Source of the DNA: Tyto alba
Taxonomy: Eukaryota > Chordata > Aves > Strigiformes > Tytonidae
NCBI RefSeq assembly: GCF_018691265.1
Contig: NW_024881316.1
Location: 29,323,319-29,387,318, forward strand
DNA: 64,000 nucleotides
Direction: 5' to 3'
The notes beneath the pieces are model-generated. The model made no database searches. It was not told the DNA's origin and worked only from the letters and a program-made list of their open reading frames with translations. The position numbers and the translations under genes are program-made. Position 1 is the first letter of the stretch. Each line of letters opens with the position of its first letter. Of this stretch, positions 1-11,660 are shown one piece after another.

Positions 1-2119
1 TTTTATATACTGATCATGACACTCAGTGTCAATCATAAGTACTATGCTCTCAGTTCCTGCTCTCCTTTCTGTAGGTACTATTGCAATTGCAAGATTCACA
101 ATCAAAATAACTTTGTACTGGCCTTCCCATGGCACCACAGCGAGGAACATTAGAGTTCAGAAAGAAGTGTCTTTGTTCCAAATGTCTTTATTCTAGCAGT
201 AACAAATACAGTCACTGAGCAGCAGCTCCTGCAGATAGTAGGTGGATCAACATCTCAGCATGTGCATTATCTAATGAAGCTGGGTGATAATTTTAGCGTG
301 TCACTTGGAAAAGATCACAAAATTCAGATTGTGAGGTTTCCTTATAATGCTCTAACTTGTAAGCAGGCTAGCAAAAGTAAAGGGCATCTGAATTGTGTAG
401 ATTTCTGTTATACTGCAAAAGCCTTTCAAACAAAAATTGAAAAGTAAATAGCTTAAGAGGAGTTAAAGGCTATTTTTGACCCAAAACTTTTAGAAGAAAA
501 GATAATGTTCTCCCTTGTTAAATTGCAAGAAATGTTCTCTCCTATCCCTTCTATCAGAAACAACAATGGTGAAACTGAATTAGACTGCGGCATGAAGAAC
601 TTTTAACAGCATTTGTAAGGCCCCATTTTCACTCCAGCAGAAAGGACAATATACCTGCAAGAAAATGTTGAGATTGGAAGTGACAGAATGTATTTATAAA
701 TGTATTTCATCGGTTTTATTCAGGAATTAGGGAACTAGGTTTTGGGGATCCATGTGAGTGAGCAGGGGGAGGAAGAAAGAGTGGTGTTCCACAGAACTGG
801 GCACCAGAAAACAATTTTTTTCAGAGATAATTGGTACCCAACGTACCAAAGGTACCTAGTTTCCACATTCTTTCCCATAACAGAAGCTTAGCATGAAATA
901 CTGGTACCATCCAATGCTTTTTGTTTGAGAGTGACCTGGTAAATATTGAATTATTTTTTATATTGTTGATAAAAAGAAAACAAAATGCCTGGAGGAAAAA
1001 GTAAATAAAAATCCCTCAAAAGAAGCTCACACGTTATTAGAAAAATTGTTTCTCTTCTAATTATTCACATTGCTATGGTAATTCTCTGAATTTTATTCTC
1101 TGACATCTAATTTATTGTTAAAATTGTGAATGTTGGTAATGTTGTCTCATGTCAGTGTGTTTTTGATGGTACTGTTCTTTATTTTGAAATTGGTTAGGCA
1201 ATTTTGGGAGGCAGTTATTATTTACCACAACACCTAGAAATATCTGCTCCAATGGAGTTGGTAGCAAGTTTTCATGTACAGACATTGCGGAATTTCATAA
1301 TTAACTGTAAAGAATATTTTTGATGTTTAGTTGTCTTTGCTAATCCTCATCTATTAATACTTTGCCATGGGAAAAAGACTGTATTAGTCTAGGTCTAATT
1401 GTGTGCAATCCTTCATTTTTGGGCTGAAAGTATTTGACTCTATGCAAAAGTAAATGCAAGAGTAAGTGAATTCAAATGTATTTGAAGAACCACTTCAATT
1501 TCTTTTGTTAAATTATAATTTAGCTATCTTGAACTATCGTTTCTCTGAAGTTCATATTTTCTGTGTGTCCTACAACATGTAATTTATAATAATCCATATG
1601 TAAAACATAAAAACTGCTCACATCTAAATTTATCTGATTTAGCATTTATGCCTGATATTCTGAGTGCTTGTTTTCAGTCATATAGACTTTTTCATAGATT
1701 CAGCTCTACACCACTTCTGAATTTTAATTGCTTTTTCAGCAGGTAAACGGATTTCTTTCTTTATAATGAGACAGAATAGCTAAAGAACTTGGTGATTACC
1801 AGTGGGACAGTTTACCATTAATTTAAAGTACATCTCAGTTTAGTAATTTGTAAAGGAATTACTGAAATTTCTAATTTCTGTTACTTACCATTCATTATTT
1901 TAATTGTGAATTATGTTGGTACCTTGAACATAACTCCTGCTTCATATTGGATGACAAATAGTAACTGAATAACCATTTTGGTTGGATCTATAAATGTTTT
2001 CCCTTTTTATTTTCAAGGTAGGAGATGTTTCCTTTCTCCACTTTGTTAACATCTTTAAGGACAGACTTGTTTTAATAAAAGAATGGTCCATCCTGATACT
2101 CAGAAACGTGATTATATGT
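1..2119. other. AT-rich noncoding DNA, no gene recognised
   Basis: I see no recognisable gene or repeat here. One + strand frame is open for 97 codons (154-444) and ends at TAA 445-447; it is discussed as a finding because part of it vaguely recalls the end of a von Willebrand A domain. A 112-codon minus-strand frame (1942-2280) runs into the neighbouring CR1 and has no protein character. Runs of A and T are frequent, as expected for bird intronic or intergenic DNA. Confidence 0.6.
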
Positions 2120-3483
2120 GTCAGGACATCAGCTTGGGTAAACAGGAAGCTAACAGCATGGAAGTAAGGACAGGCTACAAAGAAGGAATAAAAAACCACT
2201 GTCTGGTCTTGAAGGGATGGTGTTAGGAAAGCCAAAGTTCTTCTGCATTTGTAAGTGGCACGGGTTGTCAAGGGCAACAAAAATTTCTACCATTGAATTA
2301 TAGTAAAAGGTGAACAAGAAGAATGTGAGGCCATTAATGAAGAAGGTGAATCATTTAGTGACAGCTGGTGAAGATAAGATGATGCTTTCTGAGTCTTGGT
2401 GTTTGGGGGACAAGCCTATAAACTAGCGAAGAAGGAATGTTGCGTCCATCTTCAAAAAGGACAAGAAAGCAGGGAACTCCTCACTACGCAGCCTCAATTC
2501 TCTCCTGGAAAAATCCTAAAGCATATCCCCAACAAAACCTTTTATAAACACACAGAGGAGAAGATGCTTGGCTGATTGGATGATGGATTAATCAAGAGTA
2601 AAACTGATTGCCTTCAATCATGAAATAATCTGTGGATCTGTTGATCTGTGGATGAAGGGAGAGGGGTAGATGTTGTCTACTATGATTTTAGCAAGGCTTT
2701 TGATATGATGTCCCACAGTATTCTTCTATACAAGTTAGTATGTTACAGTCTAGATTAGGGGTACATTAGATGGGTGAGATGTCAGGTTCAGATGGTATTG
2801 GGTAATGGTTCATACTGTTCCTGGATGCTGGTCACAAGTGGAGTATCATGGGGTTCTGTCCTGGGTCCTGTTCTGTGTAGCCTATTTATCCATGACCTGG
2901 AGGAGGCAGTGGAGTGCAATCTTTTTTCAACACTTTAAATACATACTAGGTACAGTCCAAATACACCTTACTAGATCTGTAAATCTCCACCCAGTTTTAG
3001 CTCCCCCCCCCCAGACTGGAGTGAGTTCATTAGAGCCCATCAAGATGGAAGGGGGCTGGAGCACTTGTCCTGTGAAGAGAGGCTGGCCTCATGCATCCTT
3101 GAGAAGAGACCACTTCAGGGGGACTGAGAAGGGGACAGTGTGCCTGGAGGCTGTATATCCAAGAGGAAATTTTTGAGAAAAGAGCCAGGATATCTAGACT
3201 GAAGTGCATTGTGAGATAACTAGAGACAACGGTCTTAAATTAATACAGAGTAAGTTCAGGCTGGGTGAAAGGAAAATAATTTTCAGAGTGAAGGTAATCA
3301 AGCAGTGGAGCAGTTTTCCTGGAGAGGCCATGCAGTCTTCACCCTGGGATGTTTTCAAAGCTCAAATGGATGAAGTCCTGAGCAACTCAGTGTGGTCTCA
3401 TAACTGACCCTGCCTTGAGCAGAGGGATTAGATTAAAGACCTGCTGAGGTCCTTTCCACCCTGAATGGTTCTGTGAGATTCTA
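2120..3483 (+). mobile_element. CR1 retrotransposon, 5'-truncated and internally deleted
   Basis: CR1 is a non-LTR retrotransposon whose ORF2 encodes an endonuclease and reverse transcriptase. The left part (about 2120-2370) reads as the ORF2 linker between these domains, with a WVNRKL-like start near 2130 and a degenerate PLMKKVNHLV stretch near 2320-2350. Reverse-transcriptase remnants follow: an IFKK-like segment near 2445, a YDFSKAFD-like motif A near 2680-2710, and a degenerate GVLSWVLF segment (from the GSVLGPVLF motif) near 2848-2875. The FADD catalytic segment is missing: sequence jumps from about 2930 to the C-terminal region at about 3020. The 3' UTR ends in the diagnostic GAGGTCCTTTCC plus GATTCTA tail at 3450-3483. 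Frameshifts and deletions show an old, dead copy. The 5' boundary is approximate. Confidence 0.88.
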
Positions 3484-4312
3484 GTTCCCAAACATTCCTT
3501 GTGACTTTAGGTTGACAACTCCTGTTGACTTTGAATGGCAAATTTACACATTATTAGTCACTCACAGGAATCTAACTAATCATGCATACTCTCAGGCCGA
3601 GCATATAAGCTAGTAAGTGAACTGCACCCTGCCCTTCATTCTAGTCATCACACAGAACATCATCTTCACTAGAATTATTTTTGGTAGTTTGAAAACTATT
3701 TGGGCATTATAAAAAACTTGGCCTTTGTGCTCTTGAATACCTAACTTTGCAAAGCAAAGAAGTGCAAAAATCAGACAACACAATACATTCTCATGTCCAT
3801 TACCTTATATTTTTGTTGCATCTATGAATGAGCTAATTAAATCAGAAAGAGCTTCACTGGCAGTAGTGTTACGTACAGAAGTAAGAACACATCATTATAT
3901 TTTTCAAATGGTTTCACTGTCTCTGACTGTATCATTCTTTCTTATTCTGTCAATGTTACTCCTGTATTTTGAGGTCCAATATTTTGAATTAATCAGCCCA
4001 AGCTTTTCTGGTGTAGTTTAATGCAGTCTGCTCTTTCACTTTTTTTATTTTTAATGGAATTACCTTGAGTCACTTCATTTAGAAATTTCTTCCATCTAAA
4101 CCCTAATTTTCCTGTAAGTACTAATAAAGTACAATGTTACATCTGTAGATAGTTTTAGATACCCTCCAGCTATAGACATACTTTAGAAAGATTTTATCTT
4201 TCAATTATGAAATGAATATTTAGTTGAGTTCCCATTAAGAAGTCAAGATTTTTTTTTTTATGATTTTCAATATCTCCTTTATTTTTTTTTATTCCTTAGG
4301 AAAAGTTGATTC

Positions 4313-4316
<4 letters not shown>

Positions 4317-4353
<37 letters not shown>
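4317..4353. repeat. (AT)n microsatellite
   Basis: About 18 uninterrupted AT units, followed by an imperfect extension to about 4364. It may be length-polymorphic. Confidence 0.95.
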
Positions 4354-4355
<2 letters not shown>

Positions 4356-5918
4356 TATATATATGCCACTTTAATAAAATACACTTACTAATCAGATAAT
4401 ATGACATGTTTGTCACTTGGCAACTTTTATGAGCATCATCACTGTGAGTTTAACATGAATGTACCTTATGTTTTAGGGGAATTACATATTTCAGAGCTAG
4501 TAATGGTAGGAGCTGCCTTGGCAGGCAAAGAATCTCATTAGTGACAGTTCACCAGGTGTTCATAAGGATATTTTCCTTATGGGACAAAGGGAAAAGTAGA
4601 AAATTAGGGTTTTTTCAAATGACAAAGTTTGCTGTTTCTTTAATATGAACTGGGTGTGCAGTAGAACCCAGGTCCACACTTATTCATGTAAATAACAGAG
4701 GATAATTTTCTGGCAAGGAAGAAACACCTCTTGTGGGAAAATGGGATTGTTTATTAATTTTAAACAGGAACCACAGTCAAAACTCTCCCCAAAGTCCTTA
4801 ATTTTTCTGGGTCATTTACTTTTTCAGAAAGCTTTGAAATTCAAAAGAGAAACAAAATTACAATCAACTAAAATGTACTTTCAGGAACTTTTCTCTGTCT
4901 AGCAACAACTACTTTTGTAAAGATATTGCCCAGCTTTGAACGCCTTTTCAAAAATAGAAATCAGAAAAATTCCAGTCGTCCAGATAGGTAACAATTCACA
5001 TAGAGGACTGAAATTAATTGTAGTGGGTTAGAAATGCACCAGCATAACTCATTCGGTGTGTTCCAGTAAGAAACAAGTAAACAGAGACCTATGGTAGGAA
5101 AGAGGAGTCTATGTCAAGTCATTTCAGACAACTACATATAACCTTAGGAAAATATATTACGTTTCACACTAGTATAAACTTCATAAAATAGTTGTATTCT
5201 GTTGGGAAACTGATGCAGGAATAAATCCAATTATGCCATCTTTTTTTCTTGTTTAAAAAAAATTAAGGCCTTTTAATTTTTGTAATTATCTTGTGTTTTT
5301 TCTCTTTTCAAATAAGAATAATTTTATCTGGTAATATGAGGTTTTATCAAAATATCTGCAGCAGAGAATGAGAGTCACATGATAGTGTATAGAAGACCAG
5401 AAATCCTCCCCAGAAGCCATATTGATTTTATCTTTCATTTTACTGTGTTTCTGAGGATTTGGGATTGTCACTAGAAAGAATTGTACAAGTCTTATTTGAC
5501 ACTGAGTGTAATTTGATCTAACCTGCATCAACTAAATTCAGTTCAGTAGAATTCTGCCCACTTCAGTAGCACAGTTCTCAAGTTATTTCATTTCACTTTC
5601 AGTGAGTGAGAATTGTCCCAATTACTCTATTTTTAGAACATAAAAGTCAGGGAAGTTTTCATCACAGCACATACTCTATAAATCCCTGATATAGTAGTTT
5701 CAAACTTTACAACCCCTAAAAGTTTGAGCTTTTAATTTTTCCTTTAGAAATGCCATAGATATGTACTTCTCTGTTATCTATAGGGAACTTGCTTTCTCTA
5801 GTTACCTTCTGTAACTGATCAAGAACCACTGACCTCATCATTACCAATGTAGGATGCTGGGATTTACTATTTGGAATGGATGACTGAAATTTCATGTGTT
5901 CTCACCAAATTTACTTGG

Positions 5919-5938
5919 TTTTTTTTTTTTTTTTTTTT
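5919..5938. repeat. poly(T) tract, 20 nt
   Basis: A run of 20 T directly followed by AG at 5939-5940, so it resembles a strong splice acceptor. Nothing downstream supports an exon. Confidence 0.9.
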
Positions 5939-8900
5939 AGCAAGGACAGCTATGTACTCTCAGTCTTAGTCATCTGTAATAAAGGTGTGCTACTATCTGA
6001 TGATACTAAAAAGTAGAGGTATTTTAGTCTTTTGAAACAATAGTCACTGCAGAAAGTGTTGGTAGAGATTCTAGAAGAATTAAGTCTACCAAGAGAGTCT
6101 AAAGCTTGCTTATTTGGCATACAAGTTACAGCACACCAAAGACATGAACTGTAGGTTTACTCTTCAGCAACAGATGATCAATATTAAAAATTTAAAGGCA
6201 GAAAAAGTATCTGAGAGAATGCAATAATGCAACTAATCAAAATATGTTATTTGTTGGGGAAGCATTGACAGTGCCAAAAGCCAATACTTATATAAGATTT
6301 TAATGAACAGAATTAACTCATTACCTGTATGTATTTTTCACTGTGAAAGATTTTATCAAAATATAGTAATTATTTTTCCTGAGCCTTCACGAAGCTCAAA
6401 GAACTCTTCTGCTGGCAGACCTGTGGAAAAAATACAGAAAATATCAAGGGATGTCAAATATTTGTCAGTAGATCATATGATTAATAAATGAGTGAAAAAA
6501 TACATACTATGCTACTGGCAACAAGTATTAGTCTTCTGAAAATTCTATTAATGGACTTCAGTGTATCAGTATGTTCTCAGGACCTAGCTATGTGGCATTG
6601 TTCTGAAGCTGTGTTCTTTCTTACTTTGATGCATGACTTTGCTACTTTAAAGAATTAATCTTATTTGCCAGATAGTTTAATATCATTTTCTTTGAAAAGA
6701 TCTTTCTTGGAAACTTTCTAAGAAATTCTAAAAAGCACTGGACTTTTAAAATAATGAAGGCATATATAACCATTAATTTGTTGTTTTGAAGAGTGACTAA
6801 AAACAAGCCCTTCCGTTGTTCTTAAGATTTAATTTCTTTAAAATATAGGAAAATATTAGAAAAAGTGAAAGAGCATATCCTATAAAGCACTTTCAGTACA
6901 ACGTAAAAAGAATAATTTCAGCTTCTATGACCAGGCAATCAACAACAGTGATGCAATATTATGGATATGTGCTGCTATGGTTTCAGCTAACATATACAAG
7001 TGCCAGAGGGGAAAACACAAAAGAGGTGTTTGTACATGCAAGTGGTGACTAGTTATTAAAGATGATCTGTCTTTAAATGACTTCCACACTTACACTTCAT
7101 CTTGTTCCAAAGGATGAGTTTCCCTATCAGCCACAGACACCAGTACATTTTTACTAAGTGGTCACTAATCTTAGACAGACCTTTGACTTCTTTAACTGTA
7201 TATCCTTAACACAAATAGACATATATTCCATGCTGGAATCTGGACCAACAAGTATGGTAATAATTCCTTGAGCATTTTTATACACTTTTCTCAGAATATT
7301 TAACTTATGCTTAAAACCACCATGTATATTCTTGAAAATATATACTTAAATATATACTTAAAAAGACATGTCTATTCTTGAATCTGAGTATTATACTTGC
7401 TCATAACTTCAGAGCAGACAATATGACTTTAAAAAATACATGAAATATTTCTGTATCTGCCTCGTCATGTAAAATACTGATATTAAATATAATGACATTG
7501 CACAAGAGGAATGAACTCTTGATTTTCAAGTAATAGAGGTAAACCGTTGGGTTCTTTGAAGTCCAATGGAATTTTTTATTTGATTTCAGTGGGACCAGGC
7601 TTTTTCCCAGAGTGTCTCTTGTGTAATTCATTGTATAATACTTACTGGAACAGCAAAGCTTGGTACTTTTTTTTTGTTCATATTTAAATTGCTTACTGCA
7701 TTCCTACCTCTTTCACGCAGGTGATACGTGCCCAGTTAAGTTTGAACTTCCTTTAGAGAAAGCTGCTACCTTTAAATAGCTCTCTATAGACTGGTAGATT
7801 CTGTGTCTGGTTAACCATCAGATTGAGAGATTTCTGTGTCTAGTCATTTCTTGTGACACAGCCTCACCTGAAGCACGTCATCTCCTTGAGCACATGACTG
7901 AATGACTTCATTAATCATGACATTTGCATTAGTCAGACACTGAGGTCACCTTTGCTAACAGCTAAATGTCAGCAGAGAAAATTCCACAGGTCTAGTGGAA
8001 CTTGTATTTAGAACAGTAATATCTAAAAAAGTCTTCTGATTCCTGATGTTACAGACTGTCTTTGTCAGTAAAAAACCCCATCCTTTAATACTTAAACACG
8101 GTAATATTTAATCTCCTTCTAGCTAAACTGAAATGTTTTGTATTTATTAGCTGCTGTTAACACATATTACAAATTATCTGTCTTTTAAACCTAAGCTTAG
8201 TGTTGAAAAAGTATAGAAAGGATAATAATGGAGAAGTAGTTCTTGTGGATCAGGGAAAATATACTTGGATATCTCCAAACCTTGGGCACACCCATAAAAG
8301 TATTTTCTATTTTGGAATGCAGTGTCTCAACTCCTATATTAATTATGCCAGTCAAAATTGGACTTGCTGTATATTCAACAAGTATTTCTGTAATATATCA
8401 ATTCAGAAAAAAAAATACAGTAATTGGTCATTTATTACACTAACAAAACCCTTTTTATTGGTGCCAGGAATAACTGCACATTTTCGGCAAGAAAAAAAAA
8501 AAAAAGGAATGTTTTTGCTATGTAAATAATAGATAAAGAACAACAAAAAAAAGCATAATCCAGCTATCTTCTCTTCAGGGAAAAATAAACCCCCATAAGC
8601 CCAATTTGTGTAGAAAGATCCATTAGGCAGGAAGTTAGTAAGCCAGAGTCTGTCCTATGACTCTGAAGGGAATAAGTTAATGTTGGGAGTTTGGTGCCTT
8701 AAATAAGAAATTGCGGAAGGAAGGAAGAAATTTCAGCATTTTATTATTTCTCATTAGCAATTTGCTCTAAAAACACATCGTCTGGACAAGCATTTTACAA
8801 TACTAGCATATAAGCTGGAAGAACACTGAGTGTTATAATACAGCTGTTACTATCAAGAGGTTACCTTGTGACTACCAGCGCTTCCACTCTGGATGTGTTC

Positions 8901-9352
8901 TGCATCCCGAGGGGGCTTGCAGAGGTGTCTCATTTTAATACACACCAGGAAAAAAGAATAAGGTCTGGAGTATCATCTGTCTGAAGGTTAGATTCTCAAC
9001 TGGGTTATGTACAAAGTGATTTCTAAGCTTAATGAGACTGTAACCTTATATGTTCTAGATACAGGTATGGTGTTTCACCACCTTTATTCCATTAAGCATT
9101 AAGATGGTCCAAGCTGCCGCTTTTTAGGCACAAAGCTGTATTTTGAATGCCCAGAAGAGTTAAGATACATCTCCTTCCAGGATAGCAAAACGTGAAAGTA
9201 GTGGGATACTGTGAATATCCAGACACACTGTGTATGCAAATTCAGTGTTTCAAATCTTAAGAAAATGCTTATGTGTAAGGTTTGGTTGTCATATAATAAG
9301 CTTATGTGATTATTTGTGTTTCTGTGCCTGACTTTGAAAACAATGTGGAAAT

Positions 9353-9465
9353 ATAGAATCATAGAATCATTTAGGTTGAAAATGACCCTTAAAATAATCA
9401 AGTCCAACCATAAAGCTAATGCTAGCGAGCCCACCACTGAACTATGTCCCTGAGTGCCACATAGA
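9353..9465 (-). mobile_element. CR1 3' end fragment
   Basis: The plus strand starts with two copies of an ATAGAATC unit and continues with the reverse complement of a CR1 3' UTR, including a GTCCAACC block and a segment matching the end of ORF2 (complement of a GACATAGTTCAGTGG-like string). Only about 110 bp remain, which is the usual severe 5' truncation of CR1. The sequence is closest to the 3' end of the copy at 53128-53840, so both probably belong to the same subfamily. The far edge near 9465 is approximate. Confidence 0.9.
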
Positions 9466-11411
9466 TATGTGAGCTTACAAGCATACAGAGTTCCTAATCT
9501 ATTTTCCACTGAAGACAATACCAACCTTTCCACTGATGGTAATGTCGGTTGACTGGGACCATATATACTTGTTCACTCATGTTCACAAGATGGTTTTAAC
9601 TGGTGTTTGTACGCTGCTCGTAAGAAGGCTAGTGTCGTTATTTTCTAATTCTTGTCTTTGCCTTTCTCCCCTTTCAATCAGGAAGTGGAATCTGAAAGAC
9701 CATTTCATGGAGAAAGGTAATGTGGGAATAGGATCAGGGATCATGAAAGAGAAAAAAAATCAGAACTGGAAGAGCAGTATAAAACAAAAGGCCTTTTTCT
9801 TGTAATGTAGGACAGGCTTCTCTAACCCGATAGAAGTCAGAGTCCCTTAGGTATTTTGAAAATCCCACTTTGCATCTAACAATGCTGTTCTCACAGATGG
9901 GTCTGACATGCTGCTGATTGCTCATGAAGACCTTAGGACCCCACAAGGAACATGCCTGATACAAATCTTTTGTGAAAATTACCCATCTCAGATTTCCTGG
10001 AAATGCAGTCACAACGGTACATAAAAGAGGAAAAGACTAAGGGTGTGATACAACTCTCATCAAAATTACATGGGGATGGATCAGTTTTTAAAAACACAAT
10101 GGCAAAATGTTCATGAGAGAGTCAGTGATGCCTGTATTATTTATAAGTCCTGCAAGGATGACTGTGCATCTTAAACTTCTGTGACATAAAGATCAAAAAT
10201 CACAAAAAGGTCTTTGATATTTGGGGTGGACTGTGCAACTTTTTAATGGGTTTATTCACAGTTACCATACATTATTTTCCTTCAAAAAGAGTGGGCGAGG
10301 CTGTAGAGAGGAAGGCTGGTTGTTTATTTTGTTCTGCCTGCTGAACACTGGGTTGCACTGGGAACTGCCTGCAAGGTGGGAGACAACTTCTTCCCTGGCA
10401 GTAACAGGGGTGCTTCATGGGACGGCCACTTCAGACTGTAAGGTGGGGTAAGGAATGTGAAAAGGGAGGAGTAAATGTCATCTCAGCAAATCAACTCTCC
10501 TCAGCAAGGGCAGGAGTTGTCTCAGCAAGGGAGATTGCAGGGGAGAGCAGGAAGCAGATGTACAGCCTGGTCTGAAGAATAACAAGTATCAAAGCTAATA
10601 CTCAGAACCCAGAAATGAGTCTGGAAAGTGTTTTTTAACCTATAAAACCTCTTGAAATTGTTAAATTGAAACCATAATGGGGAAAAAAATGCACTGGTGC
10701 TGGACACAGAGAGTGGAGTTACTCTCTTTGGTCTTGTGCTTAGTGTCAAGTCTAAAGTCTATGTATTGTACCTCACATGTTCTGTCAAATATAGATTAGG
10801 TCTGTATTTGTAGAAGATTATATCCTAATAACAAAGTCTACAAGGTGGTGGGAAAGAAGTTTTCTCTCAAATGTTCATGTGACTATCAACACTGAATTAT
10901 CATGATATCCAAAGCTGCGCTGCAAGATCTAGTTACAGGGAAGCCCCACACTTTATATTTTAAGTATTTGGGAACTCACAAGATTTAATGCTATTAGTTA
11001 TTATACACTAGTAAATAGACATTATTCTCATTGGCATAACAGTAATAAGGAGTGAGGATTAAGGAGTAACAAGCAGAGTGTGGAAAGTTTTCTTAAGTTT
11101 CCTATCTCCTATACTCAAAATTTTTTTCTGCAGACCTCCCAACCCTCAAAGAATTTTGGTGCGATTTTCTATACTTTATATTTTACATGTTGACCTTGCA
11201 TAGCATGACATCTACAGTAACTCTGAGCATGCTCAATTGTGTTATAAACTGCAATCCAAGAGACAGACACTTTATAACTTTTGAATTGTCACTTGCTGAT
11301 GTTTCCCTGGCAATCCATGGCAGTGCAACCATAGAGATGTACTGTATTAGGCTAACCCGCTTTAACATTATTCTCAATCTGCCAGCATACAGTGTCTGCA
11401 GAGCATTAAAC
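9466..11411. other. Noncoding DNA, no gene recognised
   Basis: No repeat family was recognised. Three loosely repeated CTCAGCAA units lie at about 10482-10525. A possible exon with a very good polypyrimidine tract lies at 9682-9716 (see findings). The block at about 11160-11411 is open in one frame on each strand and abuts the next CR1 fragment, but it resembles no known family. Confidence 0.55.
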
Positions 11412-11660
11412 AGTCAAGGATCAGCAAGTGCTGCAGCCACATTGCCTAAGACACCAAAGGCAAAGGCAGGGACTGGGAGAATGTAAAACTGTCCACTGTA
11501 GGGGAAGATTACATTCAATATCATCTAAGGATCTTGAAGGTGCACAGTCCATGAGACCTGATGAGATGCATCCACGGGTCCTGAGGGACCTGATGGATGA
11601 AGTGGCTAAGCCACTATCCATCATATTTGAGAAGTTGTAGCAGTCCAGTGCAGCTTCCAT
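11412..11660 (+). mobile_element. CR1 internal fragment (start of reverse transcriptase)
   Basis: Reading + strand, this encodes the segment just before the CR1 reverse transcriptase, with MRPDEMHPRVL and EVAKPLSIIFEKL strings at about 11550-11637. The same peptide region occurs on the minus strand in the 27.2-30.8 kb copy (28660-28760), and the nucleotide match between the two runs from about 11412 to 11658. Both the 5' and 3' parts of CR1 are missing; the loss of the 3' end is unusual for simple 5' truncation and implies a later deletion. A TAG stop replaces the Trp codon after EKL. Confidence 0.88.

Larger units (their letters stand above)
3484..9352. other. AT-rich noncoding DNA with simple repeats
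   Basis: No gene or interspersed repeat was recognised in this 5.9-kb stretch. It contains an AT dinucleotide run (4317-4353), a T20 tract followed by AG (5919-5940), and a short direct repeat of ATATACTTAA near 7339-7362. The longest open frame (8200-8529, 109 codons, +) is rich in K, N, Y and I, as expected of translated AT-rich DNA, and resembles nothing I know. Confidence 0.6.

Noticed and set aside
9099..9533. 144-codon open frame on the minus strand
   Set aside because: It overlaps the CR1 3' end and continues into AT-rich DNA. Its composition is not protein-like and there is no splice or start context.
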